A DNA stretch of 64,000 nucleotides from Methylotetracoccus oryzae. GTDB lineage: Bacteria > Pseudomonadota > Gammaproteobacteria > Methylococcales > Methylococcaceae. The position numbers and the translations under genes were made by a program. Below, one piece after another: positions 17,458 through 25,673 of this stretch (its first letter is position 1; each line of letters begins with the position of its first letter). Under the pieces are notes generated by a model that saw nothing but the letters and a program-made list of their open reading frames with translations, made no database searches and was not told the DNA's origin. The stretch spans positions 80,001 to 144,000 of the forward strand of contig NZ_SRSH01000014.1 of assembly GCF_006175985.1 (NCBI RefSeq), read 5' to 3'.

Positions 17458-19572
17458 TTAGGGTTGCCGTCCGTCACCCGTTGGCAATCCCTTGACCTTC
17501 GGGTTCTTTCGGATGCGCGCGGACCGCGAGCCATTGGTAGCCGATTTCGGCTGCAGATCACGCCCCTCTGGAAGCCGGAACGCCTCGCTTACCACTGCAA
17601 CCCGCCGGCGTTCAGCTTCATCCCCTGCCCGCTTCTCCCGCAGTCGCTTCCTCGCACCCGCATCTTCTCGTGACAGCGCGGCGGTATTCCCGCTCTTCGA
17701 GAGCTGCCCAGGCGTTTCCGCGCGCTCGCTAGGCCGAATATCGCCCGGCCTCGCTTCCGGTTCGCCGACTACGAGAACACTGCCTTCCCCGTTCGCTTCC
17801 CTCGGCCGTCGGGCATTTCCACTGAACGCATTTCGGCGCCGCCTCGGCTTATCCGCCAGCCCCTCCACTGCCTGAACAAGACCTTCCCCATCTCGAGCTA
17901 GTTGCCTCGCAGCAAGGTTCGCGGCATGGTTGGCACCCGTCCCTCGCGTTCTCCCGGGCCTGCTTCGGCGTGTCCCGTCCGGCGAAGAACCAGCCTCCCG
18001 ACTCGCGGCGGGTGATCTCGCCTTGGACTCGGAGGCTCCGAGGCGGCCTCGGGCGTTCCGAGTCCGCGCGACTGCTTCTTGTGCGGTCCCGGAGGTTCCA
18101 TTCCCCTGCGCGGTCCCCGAGCCTGCTGTCGCGGAAGCCGTAGCCACGGTCTGCGGCTCCCTGTCCGCCCCCTGACCACGAGCGTCACCCCGAGTTGGCC
18201 CCTCAGTCGCGGGCAACTTCCTGCCGCGCCTGACGCCGGCATCGTGCGCAACTTCTTGTCGGCGGTGTTCGTCAATGGCAACGTGCGACTGCGGCCGGCG
18301 GCGCCCCTCCGCGGCCGTCGTCCCACGCGCATCGCCAGCGCCACGACCTAGACCTTTCCTCACCCCAGAGGCGGGAGCGTTCCCGGCGCTCATCGTGCCC
18401 GCCGGCTTGGCGACGGGGACACCGACTTGACCTTGCCCACGCCGACGGTCCTTTCGGCCTTTCCGCGGGATGGTGCCGGTGAGGCCTCCTCGCGCTACGG
18501 CCGACCGCCCGGCCAGGTCACCCTTGGCAACGCCAGCGAGTTCGGCCGGCCCATTCGGTGGGCCCGGGGACACCACAAGGGCCGCTGAAGCCGGCCTGAC
18601 GACCCGATCTGCCGCCAAGCCCGGTTGGGAGCGCCCGATCGACGCTGACTCCAACCGCGCAGAGTTCTTCGCACGGCGCCTCTCCCTCCCGCGCGTCCGG
18701 CTGGCCGACTCCCCGTCCATCCCTTGCCGCCGAACGTCGTTCGCACCCGGCTCCGGCTCGTTGGCAGCACTACCCTCCCGGGTAACCGCGACCTCCCATC
18801 TCGGCTGAACTGCCCTCCCCGAACCCGCCTCGCCAGGGTATATCGAAGCGCCCGCGAGAACCTTTCGCACACGGAGAGCACCAGATGCACTGCGATTTTG
18901 CGGTGCACGATAGGCCGGCCCTTGATAGGCCCGAATGCCCTCTTCCAGGTTCACATATGCAGCCAGAACACCCTCCCGCAGAAGCACCACCTCGTCGCAA
19001 AACTCCCTCACCATTTTCATGTTGTGCGAAACGAGCAGGATATTCGCGGACTTCATTTTCTCCCGGAGGATCGCGCGGCTTTTTTCTTTGAACGCCGTAT
19101 CCCCAACTGCAGTCACCTCGTCTATCAGATAGTAATCAAAGTCGAAGGCCATGGTCATCGCGAATACCAAGCGAGACCGCATCCCACTCGAATAGGTCTT
19201 CACCGCTTTGTCGAAAGCCTTTCCGAGTGCCGCAAACTCATTGACGAAGGTTAACTTCTGGTCTCTAAGCCCGCCTTCAACACCCAGGATACGACAGACG
19301 AATTTAACGGTGTCTCGCCCCGATAGCGTCGCCTGCGCCGTGCTGGCAAAATTCACCGGCCAGGACAAACGTTTGCCGCCCGTAAAGATCGAACCGGTAT
19401 CCGGGGCCTCGACCCCACCCAACATTCGTATTAACGTCGACTTTCCAGCACCATTAGCGCCCAGCAGGGCAATATTCTTGTCACCATTAAATGTGAAGCT
19501 GAGATTGCGGAAAACGAAATGACGGCCAGCGTTGGTCAAATAGGACTTGGTGACATTTCTGATCTCGATCAT
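17458..19572 (-). CDS. kpsT: Capsule ABC exporter ATPase KpsT with a giant disordered C-terminal tail
   Basis: Residues 1-218 are a complete KpsT-type ATPase: Walker A GANGAGKST at 38-46, signature TYSSGMRSRL at about 127-135, Walker B YYLIDE at about 147-152 and the switch histidine in VSHN. E. coli KpsT ends at about this length, but here the frame stays open for about 480 more residues, 704 in all. The tail is rich in Arg, Gly, Ala, Ser and Glu, lacks hydrophobic stretches, and looks disordered. Codons of the tail keep G/C at third positions in this frame, so it looks translated rather than accidental. It overlaps kpsM by 4 bp (ATGA). The tail's role is unknown. Confidence 0.9.
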   Translation of the reverse strand: MIEIRNVTKSYLTNAGRHFVFRNLSFTFNGDKNIALLGANGAGKSTLIRMLGGVEAPDTGSIFTGGKRLSWPVNFASTAQATLSGRDTVKFVCRILGVEGGLRDQKLTFVNEFAALGKAFDKAVKTYSSGMRSRLVFAMTMAFDFDYYLIDEVTAVGDTAFKEKSRAILREKMKSANILLVSHNMKMVREFCDEVVLLREGVLAAYVNLEEGIRAYQGPAYRAPQNRSASGALRVRKVLAGASIYPGEAGSGRAVQPRWEVAVTREGSAANEPEPGANDVRRQGMDGESASRTRGRERRRAKNSARLESASIGRSQPGLAADRVVRPASAALVVSPGPPNGPAELAGVAKGDLAGRSAVARGGLTGTIPRKGRKDRRRGQGQVGVPVAKPAGTMSAGNAPASGVRKGLGRGAGDARGTTAAEGRRRPQSHVAIDEHRRQEVAHDAGVRRGRKLPATEGPTRGDARGQGADREPQTVATASATAGSGTAQGNGTSGTAQEAVARTRNARGRLGASESKARSPAASREAGSSPDGTRRSRPGRTRGTGANHAANLAARQLARDGEGLVQAVEGLADKPRRRRNAFSGNARRPREANGEGSVLVVGEPEARPGDIRPSERAETPGQLSKSGNTAALSREDAGARKRLREKRAGDEAERRRVAVVSEAFRLPEGRDLQPKSATNGSRSARIRKNPKVKGLPTGDGRQP

Positions 19573-20348
19573 GCTTCAAGCGACTGCGTGCGCACTCGAA
19601 AGGCTCTTAGCCCCACAAAAAAAATTCCAATGGTTACCATCACCACGTAGAAACTGCCTACCGTATACGGCATGGGATAGTTTTCAAAGAAACTCTGCCT
19701 CGACAACTCTACTATACGAAGCACCGGGTTCCATAAAAGAAAGTCCGCAACGGTTTTTGGCACAATGTAGAGAGGATGTATTATTCCAGAAAGAAAATAA
19801 AGTGGCATAAAGGCCAGACGGACGAAAATCCGCATCTCCGGGGCTATTCGGCACATCACATGAAGCAGGAGCCCTAAACCGAAGCCCAGCGGAATCACAC
19901 CTACCAAAAGGGCCATTAAGGCCAGCGGGTTGGCCGGGACAATATCGTAGCCCCACCACCCAAGAACAACCAAAATCGTCACGTATGACCATACTGCAAT
20001 TGTAAATTCGATGATGATACGAGACAAAAAAATGTCGAGAGGCTTCACTTGGCGATAGACCAGAACCCCCTTCTCAGTCCTAAATCCATCCATGGTACGC
20101 AGGGCTGTATTCTTGAAAAGAAGAAACGGAACCAACCCGACCAACAAAAACACCGGCACGTCAATGATTATCTGGCCACGATCCCTAATAAACCAGAAAA
20201 TAAGCATTATGCCAGTTAAATGCAATAGAGGCTCAACGAGAACACGTAAAACCCCTACCCGATGGCGGCCAAACCTGGACTTTAGCTCGCGGAGCAACAG
20301 CGCGGACAACACGGCCTTCTGAATCTGCCAGGAGGTTCTGTGTTGCAA
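19569..20348 (-). CDS. kpsM: Capsule polysaccharide ABC exporter permease KpsM
   Basis: The 259-residue protein matches the ABC-2 permease KpsM in length and pattern. A short cytoplasmic start ends in LLLRELKSRFG, and about six membrane segments follow (LTGIMLIFWFI, VPVFLLVGLVPFLLF, IIIEFTIAVWSYVTILVVL, LALMALLVGVIPLGFGLGLLLH, LAFMPLYFLSGIIHP, VVMVTIGIFFVGLRAF). With KpsT it moves the finished lipid-linked polysaccharide across the inner membrane. The start codon is TTG at 20348, with GAGGTG four to five nt upstream; the first ATG would remove the first membrane-proximal region. It heads the kpsMTED run. Confidence 0.92.
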   Translation of the reverse strand: MQHRTSWQIQKAVLSALLLRELKSRFGRHRVGVLRVLVEPLLHLTGIMLIFWFIRDRGQIIIDVPVFLLVGLVPFLLFKNTALRTMDGFRTEKGVLVYRQVKPLDIFLSRIIIEFTIAVWSYVTILVVLGWWGYDIVPANPLALMALLVGVIPLGFGLGLLLHVMCRIAPEMRIFVRLAFMPLYFLSGIIHPLYIVPKTVADFLLWNPVLRIVELSRQSFFENYPMPYTVGSFYVVMVTIGIFFVGLRAFRVRTQSLEA

Positions 20349-20410
20349 GCGGGCACCTCGTACCTAAAACAAATGATTGGCGTCGACCATTTCAGCTTCA
20401 GCGCGGCACT

Positions 20411-20440
20411 AATCTATCACCACCGGGCGACGCTTGTCAG
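20411..20440 (-). promoter_or_regulatory. Putative sigma-70 promoter of the kps operon
   Basis: On the minus strand CTGACA (20435-20440) and TAGATT (20411-20416) are separated by 18 bp, matching 5/6 and 4/6 of the -35 and -10 consensus. A start near 20404 would give a leader of about 55 nt before the kpsM TTG. It is the only reasonable promoter I see in this gap. Confidence 0.35.
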
Positions 20441-20531
20441 CCCCAAGCGACGAAGCGCACCGCGAGCCGCCGCGCTGCTTCAACTCCAAGTTTTTCACCA
20501 ATGATCCTCGGCGAGGAGAGCTTGCCTAAGG

Positions 20532-21545
20532 TCAGATAAGCAGGTTCTGAACATCAGAGGCAAGCGCCGAGACCCTGGCGCGCGCATTCTGTCGCATTAA
20601 CCTGCGCCGTTCCGCGGAAGAGGCCAAATCGAGGATAGCAAGACGCCAAGAATCGATCTCGTTATCTACCAGGACCCCATCCGTTCCCTCGCGAACAAAA
20701 TTAGCGTAGGGATCTGTGTTGGCGTATATGCCAACCGCACCCAATCGGGTAATGTCATAGAACTTCGTGTGCGAGCGCCCACTATTGAACTTGCCATCGA
20801 CTAATGGAGCCAGTCCGATATCCAATTGCATTACCGAAAGCGACTCAACAAACGTTCGCCATGGCACTGGATGGAGGCAAAGAACTCTTGGGAATTCCTG
20901 AAATAGCTTGCGGATCTTCCCACCACCAAAAGTTACAAAAGTCAACTCAGCCGAACTCTCCTGCAAGGACTTGACAAGCTCTCTCAGCCAGACGAACTCC
21001 CTCCAATGCGAAGCCGTACCTGCATAGAAATAGGTAATCGGCTTCATACATTCTCTCTCGTTGACGATAGGTCGCGGATCAAGCACCGCAGATGCAGGTA
21101 ATCCATACCTCTCGGCAAGGTATATCGTAGACACCCAGATCCGACTGCAAAGCGATGAAAGCAGGCCGCGTTGCGCCTGGAATAACCGCAGAATCTTGTA
21201 CCGATACCTCAGGGGTAAGCCCGGAACCTGCTGTACCGATGCCAGATCGTCATCCAAGAAATAGGCTACACCGGTCAATCTGGGTTTTGCTCGCACCAAA
21301 TGCCGGCCCCAACTCGAAGTCAAATAGCGCACAATCACAACGAATGTCTGATCGGGTATCGTGACTGATTCGGGACGCGTGGCCTGCATATCCACGGTCT
21401 TGACTACCGCCGCATCTAGTGAAGCGACTCGCGGCTTGATGTAGTAATCCGTGCTCGGATTACTACCATATTCCAGGATGAGTACCGTTCGCGTCGGTAC
21501 CTGCTCGTAGTGTCCTCTCGGCCGGAAAAGCGGATCTGTGCCCAA
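20532..21545 (-). CDS. Glycosyltransferase family 1/4-like protein
   Basis: About 337 residues with a single-transferase layout. An N-terminal Rossmann-like half carries VTGVAYFLDDDL-type and ILRLFQAQRGLL segments. The C-terminal half resembles GT4, with ITYFYAGTASHWREFVWLREL, LDIGLAPLVDGKFNSGRSHTKFYDITRLGAVGIYA and the typical late sugar-nucleotide region. The start is uncertain: the frame runs to a GTG at 21632, but a TTG at 21545 has GGAGGA close upstream and precedes the conserved region, so I prefer it. It lies 183 bp ahead of kpsM and likely builds the capsule. Confidence 0.72.
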   Translation of the reverse strand: MGTDPLFRPRGHYEQVPTRTVLILEYGSNPSTDYYIKPRVASLDAAVVKTVDMQATRPESVTIPDQTFVVIVRYLTSSWGRHLVRAKPRLTGVAYFLDDDLASVQQVPGLPLRYRYKILRLFQAQRGLLSSLCSRIWVSTIYLAERYGLPASAVLDPRPIVNERECMKPITYFYAGTASHWREFVWLRELVKSLQESSAELTFVTFGGGKIRKLFQEFPRVLCLHPVPWRTFVESLSVMQLDIGLAPLVDGKFNSGRSHTKFYDITRLGAVGIYANTDPYANFVREGTDGVLVDNEIDSWRLAILDLASSAERRRLMRQNARARVSALASDVQNLLI

Positions 21546-21837
21546 GGAATCCTCCACGTTCGTCGGCGACCTGGGCCACCCGACACTGAACCGCCGGTGC
21601 CGCCATCCCACAAGACGCCCCTTAGCGTGCACTCCCGGCTCGGCGTCTTCTTCAGGATTCTAACAGAAGCCATACAAGCCGAGTGGAATGATCGTTTGAG
21701 CCCCCTCTCGGCGGCTTGCGCTCGTTGATATGAAGGTGGTACGCCGCCCGTCGATCAGATTGTCGCCCGCCAGCCCGCAAGGTCCAAGGAGATTCGGCTC
21801 CAGAGCCCGAGGCGCCAAGCGCTGAGTCACAGGACCC

Positions 21838-21863
21838 GTCAGGCGGCCTTCGGCCCGCCTGAC
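21838..21863. repeat. Strong inverted repeat (9-bp arms)
   Basis: GTCAGGCGG and CCGCCTGAC are perfect complements separated by the 8-nt CCTTCGGC, giving a very stable hairpin with a UUCG-like loop. No T-run follows on either strand, so it is not a classic terminator. It may be a transcript-end stabiliser or a scattered extragenic palindrome. Confidence 0.55.
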
Positions 21864-22198
21864 GCTACCGGGAACTTCGAAAAGAGGCGCCGGCATTCGA
21901 GCGTCCCTCTGGCGCAGTTTATCTGAAGATGGCTCAAAGGCCGGGAGTGGCGCATCGCAAAGAGCGCTCATGACACCTGCAGGTGGGACTGAGGTTTCAA
22001 TCGGCATTGGAAGGCAAGCGAAGACGGATCATCAGTAGCGTGTGTCAACGCAAAATTGGGGGAGCACCGGCTCCACCGGCTCAGTACCGCCCACTCGCTG
22101 CGGCGCCGAACCAGCGCATGCCGCAGCCAGAACCGATGTACCCGCCGAGCGCCAGGCGTAGCCGGGATGGGAGCCGCCGCTCAGCGGCAGGCGGAAAC

Positions 22199-22217
22199 AG
22201 CGACGTCAGATGTCGCT
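22199..22217 (-). terminator. Weak hairpin downstream of ackA
   Basis: AGCGAC/GTCGCT stem of 6 bp with a 7-nt loop, 15 nt after the ackA stop, followed by GTTTCC on the minus strand. The T-run is poor, so it may only slow or protect the transcript end. Confidence 0.3.
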
Positions 22218-22231
22218 CGTTTGTCCGCGTG

Positions 22232-23470
22232 TCATGACGCGCTCGGCGCGACCACCCGCATCGCTTCCCGCGCGATTTGCAACTCCTCGTTGGTCCGGAC
22301 GACCAGGACCTTAACCGTCAGTTCGCTACGGCCGATTTCGAAGGCGCTGCCAGACACGGCATCGTTCCGTTGCACGTCGAGCCCGAGACCCAGAATGTCC
22401 AGTCCCTCGCAGATCTGAAGACGAATTGCCGGCGCGTTCTCGCCGACTCCTCCAGTGAACACCACTGCATCGAGCGATCCGAGCGCTGCGGCATAGGCAC
22501 CGATATACTTCTTCACGCGGTAACAATACAGGTCGATCGCCAGCCGAGCGTCTTCATCCCCGGCTTCGCTGCGCGCCAGCAGGTCGCGCATGTCATTCGA
22601 CCCGCATAAGCCGCGGAGTCCGGATTCGCGATTCAGCAGGCGATCAATGTCCTCCGGCCGTAGCTCCCGGACTTTCTGCATATAGAGTGCGATCGCGGGA
22701 TCCAGATCACCGCTACGCGTCCCCATGACCAGCCCTTCCAACGGCGTGAAACCCATGGAGGTATCGATGCAGCGGCCACCAGCGATGGCCGCTGCACTGG
22801 CACCGTTCCCCAGGTGTAGCGTGATCAGGTGCAGATCTTCGATCGGCCTTCCGAGGTAAACGGCCGCCTGTTCGGCAACATACTGGTGTGAGCTGCCATG
22901 GAAACCATACCGCCGGATGCCATCGCGTTCGTACCAATCCTCCGGAATGGCGTAGCGGTAGGCATGCGGGGGCATCGTCTGATGAAATGCCGTATCGAAG
23001 ACGGCCACCTGGGGAAGCGTGGGAAACCGCTCCCGACAGACCCGGATCCCAACCAGATTCGGTGGATTATGGAGCGGCGCGAGCGAACTGAGAGCGCGGA
23101 TCGACCCAATTACCGTCGGCGTGATCAGCGTCGGCGCGGAGAACGACTCACCGCCATGCACGACGCGATGACCAATGGCGACGAGTCCCTCGACGCCCTC
23201 GAAGCCCGGCGACGCACGCAACGCCATATCAATGTGATGGAACGCCTCACGATGATCTGCGGCATCGATCTCGGCTATGTGCGGCGCTTCGGAAGCGCCG
23301 GCCGAAGAGAGGTCCCGATGTTTGATCACCGGCGCCGTCTCGCCGATCCGCTCGACCACTCCCCCGGCAACAAATTCGCCTTGCGGCATCCGCAGCAACT
23401 GGTACTTGATCGACGAACTACCGCAGTTGATGACAAGCACCAAGCCATGATCACCGTCCGCGGTTCGCAT
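22232..23470 (-). CDS. ackA: Acetate kinase
   Basis: The 412-residue protein starts with LVLVINCGSSSIKYQL, the AckA signature for ATP binding, and has VFDTAFHQTMP, RYGFHGSSHQY, LHLGNGASAAAI and VVFTGGVGENAPAIR, all AckA motifs. It converts acetyl-phosphate and ADP to acetate and ATP. The ATG at 23470 gives the usual family length (about 400); an in-frame extension to 23614 overlaps glgX and is rejected. Its start lies 14 bp after the glgX stop, making it the last gene of the xfp-glgP-glgX-ackA operon. In that context acetyl-phosphate comes from phosphoketolase. Confidence 0.95.
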   Translation of the reverse strand: MRTADGDHGLVLVINCGSSSIKYQLLRMPQGEFVAGGVVERIGETAPVIKHRDLSSAGASEAPHIAEIDAADHREAFHHIDMALRASPGFEGVEGLVAIGHRVVHGGESFSAPTLITPTVIGSIRALSSLAPLHNPPNLVGIRVCRERFPTLPQVAVFDTAFHQTMPPHAYRYAIPEDWYERDGIRRYGFHGSSHQYVAEQAAVYLGRPIEDLHLITLHLGNGASAAAIAGGRCIDTSMGFTPLEGLVMGTRSGDLDPAIALYMQKVRELRPEDIDRLLNRESGLRGLCGSNDMRDLLARSEAGDEDARLAIDLYCYRVKKYIGAYAAALGSLDAVVFTGGVGENAPAIRLQICEGLDILGLGLDVQRNDAVSGSAFEIGRSELTVKVLVVRTNEELQIAREAMRVVAPSAS

Positions 23471-23484
23471 CGTTCCGGACTCGT

Positions 23485-25590
23485 TCAACGGGCCTCCAGC
23501 ACGACCACACTGCGGGGCCCGGCCGGATATACTGCCCTGCGGTAAGGCTTTTGGACGGAAGGTTCCAAGATGTCGTCCGGAGAATCCCGCGCCGTGTCGA
23601 CGGCAAGATGCCAAACTCGCCCGAGGATGACCGGCAACTCGACGTCGCGCTGAGCCTCACACATGTTGAAGATGATGTGCAGATCTTCTTCCTGCTCCCC
23701 AATTCCCGCCAGGGTATAGGCCAGCAGCCGGGCCGTGGGATCGGCCCAGGCCGGCTCCTGGAGACGCGTGCCGTGCCAGGCTACGTCAGGGACATCACGA
23801 CCGGCCACCGGCTTACCGGTCAGAAAGCTGTTTCGCGTCAAACTGCGATGACGCCGCCGCAGCCGTATGATCTGCTTCACGAAGCGCAGCATACCCGGCT
23901 CCCTCGTGACGCGCTGCCAGTCGAACCAGGACAACTCATTATCCTGACACCAGCCGTTATTGTTGCCTTTCTGGCTGCGCAGCACCTCATCACCCGACAG
24001 CAACATCGGCACGCCGAGGCTCAGCATCAGGATGCCAATGAAATTCCTCGCTTGCCGGTGACGTAGCGACACGATTTCCGGATCTTCCGTATCGCCCTCA
24101 ATACCGCAGTTCCAGCTGAGGTTATGCTCACAGCCATCCCGATTGTCTTCACCGTTGGCGAGGTTGTGTTTGCCGTTGTAGCTAACCAGATCGTACAGGG
24201 TGAAGCCATCGTGGCAGGTCACGAAGTTGATACCGCTGACCGGCGGTCTCAAGTCATCGGCATACAAGTCGCTGCTGCCGCTGACGCAGCTCGCCACATC
24301 GCCGATCAAACCCGGATCACCCCGCACGAAGCGGCGAATCACGTCCCGATAACGACCGTTCCATTCCGCCCAGCGCATCCCAGGAAACGAACCGACATGA
24401 TAGAGACCGGAGGCATCCCAGGCCTCGGCGATCAGCGGCACATCGGCCAGTAGCCGCGAGAAGGCGATGCTCCATGGCAATGGCGGATTCGCCATCGGCA
24501 CTCCGTCCTCGCCGCGCGTGAACACGCTGGCAAGGTCGAAACGGAATCCATCGACGTGCATTTCCTCGACCCAGTACTCCAGGCAGCGGACGATGTACCA
24601 GGTGACCAGCGGGTGGTTGCAGTTGACCGTGTTACCACACCCCGTGTAGTCGCGGTAACGGCTCCGGTCTTCAGCATCGAGGTGATAGAACAGTTCGTTG
24701 GCCAGTCCTTTGAAGTTGATGGTCGGACCGTCGGCTCCACCCTCCGCCGTGTGATTGAACACGACGTCAAGGATCACGCCGATCCCGGCCTTGTGCAGCT
24801 CGCGGACGAGGAGCTTGAACTCGGACGGGTGAGTACCGAGTTCCGGGGTTACGCAATAGCGCGGATGCGGGCTATAGAAGCTGTGGGTACTGTAGCCCCA
24901 AAAATTGCGCAGGCCGCGCGCGAGCACATTCGGCGGCGCATCCTGTTCGTCGAACGCCATGACGGGCAGCAGTTCGACGTGGGTGATGCCAAGCTCCTGC
25001 AGATAGGGAATTTTTTCGATGAGTCCGGCAAAGGTTCCGGGATGTTGCACTCCCGAAGACGGGTGCCGCGTCAGCGCGCCGACGTGGACTTCGTAGATGA
25101 CCGCGCCTTCGAGGGTACCACCGCGACGTTGATCCCCTTGCCAGTCGAACGAGCGGTCCGCGACGACGGCCCGCATGGAGGTGCGGCTCTCGTCCTCCGG
25201 ATCCTGGGCTCGGAGGCGGTCCCAGAGCACATCGGTCACGGCCTCGGCAGCTGGGCTCAGGAGTTCCTTTCTGGGGTTGAAGCGCCGCCCGGTCGCGGCG
25301 GTGTCGTTGGGACCATGCACACGCCACGTGTAAAACGTACCAACTGGCAGTGCCTCGACGAACACATGCCACAAAAAAAAGGTCCGGTGCTCGCCTGGAT
25401 TCAACGGGACGATCTGAAACGGCTCCAGATCACCCGCGGCCCGATACAAGAGCAGCTCGACCGCGCTTGCATAGCGACTGAACAGACAGAAATTGACACC
25501 CTGCTCTTTGCACAGGGTGCCAATAGACTCCGGACTCCCCTTGGCAATGCGGTAGTGACCCCCGCTCGAGACTGACCGCTTGGCCACCAC
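23485..25590 (-). CDS. glgX: Glycogen debranching enzyme GlgX (isoamylase-type)
   Basis: The 701-residue protein has an N-terminal CBM48-like beta-sandwich (GVNFCLFSRYASAVELLLY) and a GH13 barrel. Barrel motifs are LLPVMAFDEQ, VILDVVFNHT, VDGFRFDLASVF (catalytic Asp), LIAEAWD (acid/base Glu) and NFVTCHDGFTLYD. This is the GlgX/TreX layout, somewhat longer than E. coli GlgX (657). It removes limit branches left by glycogen phosphorylase. Start is GTG at 25590 with an AGGGGGAT ribosome site. It lies between glgP and ackA, tightly spaced. Confidence 0.94.
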   Translation of the reverse strand: MVAKRSVSSGGHYRIAKGSPESIGTLCKEQGVNFCLFSRYASAVELLLYRAAGDLEPFQIVPLNPGEHRTFFLWHVFVEALPVGTFYTWRVHGPNDTAATGRRFNPRKELLSPAAEAVTDVLWDRLRAQDPEDESRTSMRAVVADRSFDWQGDQRRGGTLEGAVIYEVHVGALTRHPSSGVQHPGTFAGLIEKIPYLQELGITHVELLPVMAFDEQDAPPNVLARGLRNFWGYSTHSFYSPHPRYCVTPELGTHPSEFKLLVRELHKAGIGVILDVVFNHTAEGGADGPTINFKGLANELFYHLDAEDRSRYRDYTGCGNTVNCNHPLVTWYIVRCLEYWVEEMHVDGFRFDLASVFTRGEDGVPMANPPLPWSIAFSRLLADVPLIAEAWDASGLYHVGSFPGMRWAEWNGRYRDVIRRFVRGDPGLIGDVASCVSGSSDLYADDLRPPVSGINFVTCHDGFTLYDLVSYNGKHNLANGEDNRDGCEHNLSWNCGIEGDTEDPEIVSLRHRQARNFIGILMLSLGVPMLLSGDEVLRSQKGNNNGWCQDNELSWFDWQRVTREPGMLRFVKQIIRLRRRHRSLTRNSFLTGKPVAGRDVPDVAWHGTRLQEPAWADPTARLLAYTLAGIGEQEEDLHIIFNMCEAQRDVELPVILGRVWHLAVDTARDSPDDILEPSVQKPYRRAVYPAGPRSVVVLEAR

Positions 25591-25673
25591 CCGTCATCCC
25601 CCTTCCATCGTAACCGGACCGAAAATCTGCTCTGGCCCGGGGTAAAACTGCTTACCGTCGAAGCACACCACGG

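Larger units (their letters stand above)
21546..22231. other. Intergenic region between capsule locus and glycogen operon
   Basis: A 686-bp boundary region. It holds two hairpins, listed separately (21838-21863 and 22199-22217), and a small GCCGC/GCGGC dyad at 22176-22188. The open frame at 21660-22007 has no family features. No gene is supported. Confidence 0.5.

Noticed and set aside
21660..22007. 115-codon minus-strand frame between the capsule and glycogen regions
   Set aside because: Overlaps a strong hairpin and has no recognisable feature.
23471..23614. N-terminal extension of ackA
   Set aside because: Overlaps glgX, low-complexity, and the ATG at 23470 gives the normal family length.
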